A stretch of 64,000 nt of DNA from Undaria pinnatifida (taxonomy: Eukaryota > Sar > Phaeophyceae > Laminariales > Alariaceae), in the NCBI GenBank assembly GCA_012845835.1, contig JABAKD010000014.1, forward strand, positions 3,831,710 to 3,895,709, given 5' to 3'. The translations under genes and the position numbers were made by a program. Positions 37,085-46,775 of this stretch are shown here, in pieces. Below the pieces are notes generated by a model. The model had not been told where the DNA came from. It saw nothing but the letters and a program-made list of their open reading frames with translations, and did no database searches. How positions within the stretch are numbered: position 1 is the first letter of the stretch; each line of letters opens with the position of its first letter.

Positions 37085-37645
37085 TCGGATTAGTGTGGGG
37101 TTTGGGGGCGCGCCGCCCTGGGCCGTTTCGGCCCCGGATCTCGACGTGGGTGCGTGGGCATGGGTGCAGACAAGGGTAAACCGGCCTGCGCTCTCCTGCC
37201 GCGCGGGCGGCCGCTCGTTGAGGCAGGAGCGAAAGTGTCTGTGGGCGTGGTTGACCCGGTGTGTACATTATTTTTCTCTTGCGGGGTAACTAGACGTGTC
37301 CGAATGTAAGGGCCGTTTTTACTTGATCAAAAAGACATCCCGATATTATATTTCCGGACAGAGCGGATGCCAGCAGGAGGAGGCTGGAAGGTAAAGGCCG
37401 GGAGCAGCCGAGTGTGGAAACGAGCGCCATAGGGCGCGGCTTGCATCTCTCCGCGCGGGAGACGGGGCTCACAGGGACATAGAGCGGGGAAAGCTTGGAA
37501 GATGGCGCCGAGCGCGGCGAGGGTGACAGATATCGCGAGCGCAGCATGCATGCGAGTCTCGACCAAGCAATTTTTTGTGGGGGGGCAGAGTGGAACCATG
37601 GGTAGGGTTCAAAAGGATATATAGCTCCTTATTAACGATAGCCAA
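37085..37645 (-). repeat. Family D unit, copy 3
   Basis: It includes the proximal block with ATG at 37551 opening MHAALAISVTLAALGAIF, where a six-base insertion keeps the frame. The distal block (GGGCATGGGTGCAGACAAG, GGTTGACCCGGTGTGTA) is shared with copy 1. Confidence 0.5.
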
Positions 37646-38411
37646 ACTCAGGTACATGCACGGTGCTGCTATGGCCGAAATCGGGTACAGTTCTACTTCA
37701 GCGTTCGCCACGCGCCCGGGACGCCATCTGATTGGCTGGGTGGGTCGGTTCTAGGTCTGTTTCTATTATCGTACACACATATCATACACGCATACATTTC
37801 TGACCACATGCATCAAGTAGTAGCGGGTTCAGGCGGGAACACTATCGATCTAGCTCTACATTCTACGGGGATAAACGAGGAGTGCCGCCACCCAATTAAT
37901 TATTGTACAACATCCAAGAGCGACTGGCATTGGCTGGTCAACCTTATCCATTACCACCAAGAAAATGCAAACACATACATGTGACGTATTATATAGCAAC
38001 GAGCGCTATTCCACGTACAGTACACAGCATCCCCTGGCCGCTAATAATTCGTTTGCGCGTACATCATCAGTACAACGTGCACGCACCGCTATCACACTCT
38101 TCCCGCTGAACACTACTACACTTTCTTTGGAGCAATGCACTACTACTAGCTCATGCCACGCAGAGTGATAACGTCCGCCATCACCTATCCCCGCCCCCGC
38201 GGGGGAGAAGGGGCACGCGCGAGGTAACTGTGAAAAGAAAAACAATATTAAATAGTAACAGTATACCAGGTGCAAGGTTCTCCTTCGGGACGCGGGTATC
38301 GTGAAATCCCGGGGGCGTCGCAAGGCGAAAAGGGAGGCCTCGGTAACACACGTATGCGTATGTTTCCACCTATAATGGTGTTACGCGTACTCACATAGAT
38401 AAACCCCACTG

Positions 38412-38829
38412 CTGCTCGAAAGAGAAAGAGCTGTCGGCGTTAGTTCAGGCAGATCATTATCTGTCCGAAATGTGAAGTTTTTATACCTCTCTCGTAGCAT
38501 GATCTAAACCTGGTACGTGTTTTATTGTTTGTGTTCCCCAGTTCACTGATCTTTACGATCTAGGTCAAGCAGATCATGACCTGTCACATGTGTTGACGTT
38601 TTCATACTCATCTCGCGATTGTTCCCTCTCCCCGGGGTTCCCGTGTGGACGTGATGGTGGAGGTCATCAAATAGCGCGGCTCGAAAGAAAGCAGGCAGTC
38701 GGCACTATTGCTAAGACCGCACGATCTGTAGATCAGGCAGATAGTGATCTGTCCGATGCGTGGACTTTTGGACTTTTTCGTACTTCTCTAGCTCTTGTTA
38801 CCTGTATCGCCGGGTTTCCCATTATGCAG
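38412..38829 (+). repeat. Degenerate tandem copies of the first LSm11-like exon border
   Basis: At 38412-38436 a remnant of exon text (GCTCGAAAGAGAAAGAGCTG) occurs. At 38557-38705 a fuller copy runs AGGTCAAGCAGATCATGACC, GTGGACGTGATGGTGGAGGT, CGGCTCGAAAGAAAG. The working version follows at 38725-38910. The unit is about 150-160 bases. Confidence 0.8.
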
Positions 38830-38832
38830 GTG

Positions 38833-39981
38833 ATGGCGGAGATCGTCGCTAAGTACGGCTCAAAAGAAAAAGAGCTGTCGGCTCGGCTGCTTAAAAAGTA
38901 CGGACGACCGCTAGCGCAGTCCGTATCCGCGATAGAACTGCGGAAAACCTTGGCCCAATTCGGCATGGAGGATCAAGATTGCTCTGGGGGTGGGTCTTCG
39001 GCGGCGGCAGCGGCACCCGGCCCCGAGAGTGACGCAAGTCGGGATACGTTCAGAGATCCTGAAACACCACGACCCGTTGCGGGGTCGTTGGATTTCCGGT
39101 CCAAGAATTTCGATGCGCTCCAGGTGCGAAGAAAGATATTTTAGGGAGGGGGCGGGAGCGGGTCTCGGCGTCTGTCGCTTGTGTGTTGTTGAATCTGATG
39201 TGTAAATTTTCTTTGATTTTGGCTGTGGGAGTTGAAGAGAACGAGCGACGCTGAACGTGTTTGGTGCGAAATACGGGGTGATTGGGGTGTCGGTGAAGCT
39301 TTCTCCCTTTGGTGATGGTAATGAGGGTATGCCGCTGTCCTCCAAGAGCAAGAGGCGAAGTGTAAATAAACCGTAACGAGATGTTCTACCTCTGTCGCGC
39401 TGGCCAGTTGCGTTGGAATATACACGCTCCGGGGACTCCCTTCACCGAAGGTATCCCCCCGTCCGCCCCCGCCCCCCCCCTCCCCCCTCCCGCCCTCCCG
39501 CCCCCCCCGCCCCATGCAGGCGTTACGGCACAGGACGCTGCGCCCCCCCTTCCCGAGAGAGCCAGCTCTAGACAATCTGGCCAAGTTTCGCCGACTCATG
39601 CCCAGGACTACGCGTCCGCCTGCGCCCGCGCCTGTACCCACGCCTTCATCTGCTCCTGATTCTGCCGCTACTGCTACGGCTGTGCCTGGAGCGATGTTAG
39701 CACCCCCGGCAGAAAACGTTTTTTCACCAGGGGCTGGCGGTACACCAGCGAATTTGGCGACACCGGGAGTTGTTACCTCTGGAGTTTTGCCGAGTGGAGG
39801 CCTCGACGCCACTGCCACTGTAACCGCGGGTATCGGCGGCGGTAGCAGTGGTGGTATCGTTAGCGGTAGTGATGGCACTGCTGGCGGTGCCGGAGCCGAC
39901 GCTAATACTGCGAGTGGACCGGGTCTCGGCGGCGTAGGCAATGACAACATCAGCGACAACAACGACAACAACAACGACCGC

Positions 39982-40038
<57 letters not shown>

Positions 40039-43000
40039 TTCAGTGAAGGAGGGCGCGTGGGGAAGGCTACGGACGGCGACGATAATACCCAGAGCGGCGG
40101 TGCTGTTGGAACTCTTCGCGACAATTTTCCGGACATACTGAAGCCAGGGGAAGGGGGTTCTGTGGTGGGACACTATGGGCCCTTGAGCTCCGCGGTCGAG
40201 ATGAAGATGGCAGACAAAGCGATGGCGTTCGTGCGACGGGGCGTTGAGTTGGCCAGCAAGCCGAAGGCGATGCCCGGTAAGTATTGCACGCTTGAGATAG
40301 ATCACGATCTAGACCTCGAATAGATCCTATACCTGTCGTTATGATATGTTGTGCAGGTAGATCCTACATCTTCCGTTGTAAGATTTTGTGCACCTGATCT
40401 GTGTAGTACGGATACAATGTCGGAAACATGAGCTAGGTCGTGCAGATCGTACGGAGCCCTCCGGCAATATGATCTATCTAGACTACGCCTATCTTATACT
40501 GGTATGGACCAGGGATCTATCTGCCCTGAAAGACACAGATCGTCAAGTGGAACCTGATCTGTTCGATGTGTGGAGTATTGTATCCTCGCTGATATTTTTT
40601 CTCTGTTTTATTCTCTGCGGACTTGCTGTTTTGTCTCGAAGATGTTTTTTGTCGCTTTTTTTTTTCTGTTTGCACGACGAGGGGAGGAAGGTTGGTTGCG
40701 ATCTGATGATCGATACGGCTGGGTGGGAGGGTGGTAAGATGACATTGGTAGGTCGTGGCGCGGAGGGTCGAAACAGCCACCTGGTTTGCGGTGTTCAGAA
40801 AGTAGCCACCCAGTCAACCGCCCCTACAGAAGTCTACGGCGTTCGTTCATTCTGAAAATGCAGCGCCAACTAAATAATGTTCCTCACTGTATTTTTTTAC
40901 CCTGTCACCACTAAAAAGATGATTCCACTCTGATTCCAAGTAGATTGCTCCCGAAAGCGTGGGCGCAGTTCTAAGCGGTCTAAAGGAAAACGGGGCATGC
41001 ATTTCTATGCCAAACTGTGGAGGCACGCGAAAGCTAAGTCCTGGATTCCTTCCCCCCCGCCCCCCCGTTAGTAAAAAGCCAACAGTTTCTATGTAATATA
41101 TGGACAAAGCGTAATGAGCGCCCAAATGTTGGAGGTTTCTCTATCAGGAGTAGGATTGGTGCTCCGCCTCGAAAAGGATACGTCGTCAATGGTCACTTGA
41201 CTAAGGCAAGCAACAAATGAGTACGCCCCCCCCCCCTAGACACAACACAGGGCATCTTCTTCTGTCTAAGTTTGGAGGAACACGAAAACTAAGTCCTGTT
41301 AATTTGACTCCTACCCCCCTACACACATTCGACGATATTCCAGATCGGTCAGCGGGTTCAAAGGGTAATCCGGTGCAGCGAATAATGCGCGAGTATGCCG
41401 GTACCGGACCGTACAGACTGCTCTACCGCCTGCACGAAGAAAAGAGAAGGGCGAGCGTCATGATCCGGCGGGTAAACAGGTGAAATATTTGAGAATTTTT
41501 GTTGCAACACCGTTTTCTGTTTCGGTCCAAAACAAAAGCGATGTGTCGGATGTTTAAGTTTTGCACCCGAACGATTTTTTTTTCGCGTGATGTTGCTCAT
41601 TGTGCTCGCCCCTTTTTGTGTTGTTGATAGTGGGATGCCTACTGTGAAGTGGAACGGCCAGTTATACAACAGCAAAATACCGAGAAAGGCGGCGCCTCGG
41701 TCGTGAAGAAACTTTGCTTCTTCAATTGGCGGTCGTTGGTTTCGGGTGCTCCCTTCGTGTCTGGCGTTTTGTTTCGATTTAGTAGGAGTTACGTGGGGAT
41801 AGATGACCCGCAGATGCCCCCCCCCCCTCCGTCCCCCATCTCCCCCTTCCTGTCTTGCTTGTCTCACCCCCTTTTGCGCTGTGACGCGTACTTCTTTCGC
41901 GTTGGGCCCACCCACCTACCCATCGTCTCACCCACCCACCCACCCACCCACCCACCCACCTACCCACTCACCCATCTACACACCCACCCTACCCTACCCA
42001 CCCACCCACCCAACCACCCAACTTACCTACATATTTACTCACCCATCCACTCATCCACCCACCCGCTAACCCACCCGCTCACTCACCTACCCACCCCATC
42101 CACCTACCTACCCATCCACCCACCTACACCACCCACCTACCCACCCGCCCACTCACCCCATTCACCTACGCACAAACCTACCTATCTACCCACCTACGAA
42201 CCTACCGACCACACCTACCCACCCATCCACCCACCAACTCACCCCACCCTCCTACTCACTCACCCACCCGCCCCACCACGTGCCGGTACGTTCAATAGCG
42301 TTCGCGGTACCTGCACAGGCTTGATCCGAGCTTTCGACAGGCACATGAACCTGCTCCTAGCAGACGTTAAGGAAGAGTACACCGTTTTGGTTCCCTGCCG
42401 CGAGCCGAAGCCGCGGTCTCAGGAGGAGGAGGGGCACCTTGCGAGGAATCGTTCCAGAAAAACGTCCCATGAAACGGCCGGAACACCTTACGCTAGGGAC
42501 AATGTTGGGGCAACCGCCACCGCTTCAAGCTCAGGCGTTTTGGAGGGGGGGGGAGATGTCGGAGCTGCTGCTCCGAGTTCAGGTCTAGTGGGGACGGGGG
42601 CAGCTGGCGACGGCTTTGGTGTCCGAGCACGAACAGATGGTAGGCCTGATAGCTCGTGGTCGAGGGGGGGGAAGGGGGGGGGCGGGGGAAGGGAAGCGGG
42701 GACGGGGGGGGAAGGGTCTGACATGAGCCCGTCTAGCGACGAAGAAGGCGTCGTAGAGGAGGCAGAGGAGGGGGAAATAGTTGATGAGGCGGGAAGTAAT
42801 GTTGGGGAAAAAGAGGCGGGCCACGAAAAGACTAATGTTCGAAAAAATGATGTGCGAGTTGAGGGAGGGGGGGATAAGGGGCCAGACCATCCTGGGGGGA
42901 ACATGCTTTCGGCTGACGAGAGGACCACCGGGAGCGACGTTGCTGTAAAACGTGGCGATGGTTGCAGTGGAACCGTCACTAACGCGGGCAAAAAAAGCAC

Positions 43001-43373
43001 AACAGCTCCCGATTTAGGCAAGCCCTCGCAAAAACGACCGGAAAGAAACTCCACAGGGGGTGGTGACGGCACGGTTGGCGGTGCCGCTGCATATACCGGC
43101 AAGCATATATCCGGTAGTGACATGGATAGCAGCGGAACACCCGATTTTAGTGTTCTGGTAGGAGCACCTCAAACAGGGGAAGGCGCGCATGAAAAGGGGG
43201 AAGCGGAGGAGTTTGCAGAAGAGAAAAGGCCGGGGAGACGAAAACCTCGGACTAGGGGGCCTTGGCGCGGGGAGTTCAAGTCGGTGAAGCAGCAGAGGTT
43301 CTTGAAGCAGGTGCTCGTTCGAGGGGACAACGTGGTGATGGTGTGGGAAGCGCCCGGACGCAAGCCACGATAG
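38833..43373 (+). CDS. LSm11-like Sm-fold protein with long linkers
   Basis: Four exons join in phase: 38833 (or 38830)-39123, 39520-40276, 41344-41479 and 42299-43373, giving 752 residues from the ATG at 38833. The layout is that of LSm11, the U7 snRNP protein of histone pre-mRNA 3' processing. There is an N-terminal DFRSKNFDALQ...LDNLAKFRRLMP block, a long disordered region with poly-Asn, an Sm1 motif (SVRGTCTGLIRAFDRHMNLL, from residue 395), a linker of about 300 residues rich in Gly, Glu and Asp, and a C-terminal Sm2 motif (QVLVRGDNVVMVWEA). A long insert between Sm1 and Sm2 is the hallmark of LSm11. The first exon starts in mid-motif (VAKYGSKEKEL...LLKKYG) and has a good acceptor TTATGCAG, so an upstream exon is likely and the true start may lie further left. 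The stop lies in a family A transposon end. The U7 role is inferred from layout alone. Confidence 0.8.
39985..40035 (+). repeat. (CAA)n in coding sequence: poly-Asn
   Basis: Perfect AAC codons give about 14 asparagines in exon 2 of the LSm11-like gene. The repeat is in frame and probably length-variable. Confidence 0.85.
40300..40580. repeat. Family J copy 2 in LSm11-like intron 2
   Basis: It contains GTGCAGATCGTACGGAGCCC, TCCGGCAATATGATC, ACCTGATCTGTTCGATGTGT. It is related to 26300-26600. Confidence 0.55.
40995..41325. repeat. Diverged duplicate in LSm11-like intron 2
   Basis: CAAACTGTGGAGGCACGCGA, AAGCTAAGTCCTGGATTCC (about 41010-41060) recurs as TAAGTTTGGAGGAACACGA, AAACTAAGTCCTGTTAATT (about 41265-41305). 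The second copy ends 20 bases before the exon 3 acceptor. Confidence 0.7.
41905..42275 (+). repeat. (CACC)n-rich tract filling the end of LSm11-like intron 3
   Basis: About 370 bases of CCCACCCACC variants end 23 bases before the acceptor at 42298. As the coding strand it is an extreme pyrimidine-rich tract. The Pro/Thr/His frame across it is an artefact. Confidence 0.9.
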
Positions 43374-43670
43374 AAGGCGCAACTCTTTTTTCAGAAATTC
43401 CTCACGTTAGCTCTCAACCTCACCCTGAAATTTACTTTGAGAAGAACGAAAGGTGCACCGCGTTTAGCAATCCCATGGTCTACGATGCTACTGCAAACAC
43501 CAAAGGTTTTCCAACCGATTGTCCTTTCTTAAAGGCCTTATGTTGCTGCCCACGCAACGCCCCAAGCATCGCTGACCTCACTGGTGCTCTGCTGGGTGAT
43601 TTGCATGGGGTGCCTGGAATCAAACGGAAAGTCCGGCTGAAAAAAAACAGCACCGGGGTAGTGTTGCGCC
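43361..43670. mobile_element. Family A copy A13 overlapping the LSm11-like stop codon
   Basis: CAAGCCACGATAGAAGGCGC matches the family left end (GCGTGCTACGATAGAGGTGC). Inside are CAGAAATTCCTCACGTTAGC, TTTGAGAAGAACG and AATCCCATGGTCTACG. The right end near GGTAGTGTTGCGCC is weak. The stop TAG at 43371-43373 falls in the left terminal repeat. Confidence 0.65.
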
Positions 43671-44620
43671 TTCCAAAATATTTCAAGAACGGCATACCTA
43701 TCCGAGGGAAGGGTGTTGCCCACTGAACCACACAACCAGACGCAGACGGTGCGAAAAGAGCTGAAACTTCGTGAGAGTCTGCAAGGTGACGAACGGTCGC
43801 CAGTGGAGAGGATGTGCGCATCAGGGGTGTGTGCCAGGGTAAGGGCTCTCGACAATCGATATTTCAAGGGGGGTATCCCTTTAAAGTGAGTGAAAGCGGA
43901 CACGAACACACACATGATGACGCGTTGAAATTTAAAAACCTTCCGGAAGAGCAGTTTTTCGGCCTAGGACCTGTACAGGAATATTCGGTAGTTCCTCGGC
44001 TGAGAGCCCCGTCGGGCGTAAAGATTTTGGCTTGAATTAGTTTCCGCTATCGTTGCACGCGTCCCCGGGTCTTCTATAGATTCCTGGGGTGTGGATTGCT
44101 TGGTTTTTGCTATGAAGACCATGCAACTTGCCTTGAGTTGTGGCTAGATTTACGGTGGATTCCTTTAGAGGACTCCGCCCAAAAAATATCTCCCGGACCG
44201 ACATTCGAAAATGTGTGTTCGTGGTAGTGTGAGTAGTTGTAGTAGTACTGGTAGCAGTAGCAGTAGCAGGGGTAGTAATAGTTGGCCACCGTACCGAAAG
44301 AGAGAAGGTTCGCAAAAGAGCTGGTCACTCTTGAGACGATTGCGGCAGGCCGGTATCTTGTGAAACCCGAAGAGATGCTTGCGTGAGGCGTCGTAGACAC
44401 GCGCACGAAACATTTTATCCCAAGAGAGAAACAGGCCATCCTCAGCTCCACGTTCTACTCCCGAAGAATGAACAGCAAATAAAAACTGCTTATCGCGCGC
44501 GGAACGGTCTCCGAAGAGGATCCCCACCCTAAAAAACAATACAAATGACCCTCAATGAACCTGTTTGGGACTTCAAGGGCAAAACGTTACGCAAACGAGT
44601 GACGAGTACAGAACATTATC
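43671..44620. other. Convergent intergenic region, no firm gene
   Basis: A minus frame of 124 codons (44165-44539) and a plus frame (43814-44035) have no recognisable motif. A short (GTAGCA)-like run lies near 44240. Confidence 0.4.
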
Positions 44621-44621
44621 G

Positions 44622-44957
44622 ACGCCTTCTACGATGGGGGTAGCACGTTGAGGCAAACATATTTTCTGAATGACGGGGCTCCTTAACGCCTTTACAACTG
44701 GAACCCCTTTTGGGAGACAAATGTACTTGAAGTTAGTATAGAGAGGGATTTGGGCCCCCTAAAAGGTCGTCGGATCGTCGTTCTTGTTGACCAATATGAA
44801 AATATTTTTCGTGTACTTCAGGCCATGGTTTTGGTCAATCGAGTTACACGTTCAGTTTACTAAAAATCAGTTTTTGGGTGAGGTATCACTAGAGCTCCTC
44901 CAGTCAAGAGCCTTGCAGGGGGAAAAAAAAACGGCGCCCCTCTACCGTAATTGTTCG
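44622..44957. mobile_element. Family A copy A14
   Basis: The left end ACGCCTTCTACGATGGGGGT leads to CTGAATGACGGGGCTCCTTA, CTTCAGGCCATGGTTTTGG, GGTGAGGTATCACTAGAGCT and the right end GCGCCCCTCTACCGTAATTG. A 60-base insert separates the first two blocks. Confidence 0.7.
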
Positions 44958-45365
44958 TGATATCGATATCGACCACACCAGGCAGCCCCGCGCCGCTGGG
45001 GTAGAGGATGTGTCCGGACTGCAATGAGAAAGGAGCTGTGCGACACGCTTGCAGCATGGCGATGCTCGTACTGCTGCATGCTTTTCCTGGACGCTCGATA
45101 ATATCGAAACCACCATTTTGTTTGTCCGTGTACATGGGTGCCAATATTACGTCGATGGCAAATATTTTGTTTCGTATATAAAAAACAATGTTTTATTATC
45201 AGGTATATGTTTATAAATACAATTTCTGAAACATAATCCATCACCACAGATGGTATTCTCCTTTCATAAACAACAAAAAGGCAGCACAGCACAGTTAACC
45301 ATAGCAAAAACCGCGCTGGTCTCAACCTCAAACGACTGCCGAATACTTCGGCCAGCTCAGCTTAA

Positions 45366-46775
45366 CTATTCCACCGGCACGGCTACCGGAACCTCAGCTT
45401 GAGCGACCGCGCCCTTGCCCCCGCCCACTCCCCTCGCCTCCGCCTCCTCCGCCTCCTCCGCTGCAGTGTCTAAAATATAAATCAGAGCTTGCTCCAACCT
45501 CGTTGGGTGCCCGTGCCACTCTACCACCCCAAATGCGTCCCCTGTCCCTCCCTTGACGACGTAGCAGTGCGGGATGGTATTGGTTCCATGGGCACCCTGG
45601 TAGCCCTCTGTCAGCGCCCCCTCTTGGTCGGCCAATAGGGAAACCGACCGAAGGGGGCGCTGGTACGTCTCGACGAAGTATCGGAGGTCCTCTTCCCGCT
45701 CCTGGGTCACGCCCGCAAACGTCACCCCTGTTTTCGTCGTATAACCGGCCGAACGACGACAACGACAAATAAATACGAAGACAGAACGAAGAATCACGTT
45801 AACGACAAAGCCAGAGATTGAAACGTTGTAATATTGATAAATATGTACAGCCAAAGAATCCGACGTTTGCGCAGTGACCATACGAGAAGGAATATAACAC
45901 ATAAAAATACCATGAAGACAAAGCGTAAAGTTTCAAGGATCAAACGAAAGACACAACGTAAAACATGAGACAAAGGCAAGAGACACGGGTAGAGAACAAA
46001 ACAACAAAAAAGGACAACCGAAACGACGGCGACAAAAAAACGGCGAACTTAATGACAACGACGAAAACGCAGACATCGACAACAGACAACGAAACAAATA
46101 ACGATATTTGCGACAACAACAGCACAACCACGATCATCACCAACAATAGCAGCAACAACCAAGCAAGGTCAGCGACAAAGCCAAAAACAGCTGTAGCATC
46201 AGCCACAGCAACATCAACCACCGCAAAAACAGCAACAGCGACGACAACATCCGTCACACCATCTCCAACAGCAACAACAACCGCCACAGCAACCAGCAAT
46301 AGCACAACCACAACAACAACCGCGCCACCACCACCACCAAAAGCAACAACAAAAGACGAGTGAAAGCCTGCGCCGCGTAAAAGAACAAAACTAATCTAAA
46401 AAATCCAACGGCCAAGAGGCTCATAGAAAAAACATGAACTACTCCGCTCTTCTTCCCCCCTCCCCCCCCCCCTCCCCCCGTCCCCCCTCCTCGCGCTGTA
46501 ACCAGCCTACCTTCGTCCTGATACCTCGCCACTACAGAGAGAATAGACGGCAAGCATCGCTCGCTGTTGGCGCACCACGTCGCGAAAAAGAAGACCACAC
46601 ACAGCGACCCCTCAGCCGGAGCCTTGAGCGGCTCCCCCGCGACGAGGGCTAGCCCGGGAGCATTCGCGGGGGGGGCTGTTAACTTTCGGTCCTTGCCGCT
46701 ATCACCGGCCCCGGACGCGTTCGTGGCGGCGGTGGTGGTGGTCGCGGTATTCCCTTCAAGAAGATCTTCGTTCAT
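45366..46775 (-). CDS. Thioredoxin-fold (TlpA/nucleoredoxin-like) protein, 2 exons
   Basis: Exon 1 is 46775-46511 and exon 2 is 45727-45366. The 783-base intron has a GTAGGC donor and an AACAG acceptor, and the splice falls inside a Gly codon, giving 208 residues. Residues 55-165 look like a thioredoxin fold: a strand CVVFFFATWC (59-68), a helix RCLPSILSVVARYQDEG, a strand VTFAGVT, a TIP segment (140-ish) that would supply the cis-proline, and the final strand FGVVEWHG. The usual CxxC is replaced by C68-ANSER-C74, so a classical disulfide oxidoreductase mechanism is doubtful. The Ala/Thr-rich N-terminus and the Glu/Ala- then Gly/Val-rich tail look disordered. No signal peptide is evident. It converges on the LSm11-like gene and is divergent from fumarase. 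The intron is a CAA/ACC-rich low-complexity tract. A substrate cannot be named. Confidence 0.85.
45728..46510 (-). other. Intron of the thioredoxin-like gene
   Basis: The intron has a GTAGGC donor and a GAAAACAG acceptor. It is filled on the plus strand with CAA/ACA/ACC triplet variants from 45960 to 46350 and poly-C runs near 46450; no further exon is needed. Confidence 0.75.

Noticed and set aside
39141-40136. A 331-codon minus-strand frame
   Set aside because: It is antisense to LSm11-like exon 2 and made of Leu/Val runs opposite the poly-Asn repeat.
41649-42298. N-terminal extension rich in HPPTHPP before LSm11-like exon 4
   Set aside because: It is the intronic (CACC)n tract read through; the acceptor at 42298 joins the Sm1 motif correctly to exon 3.
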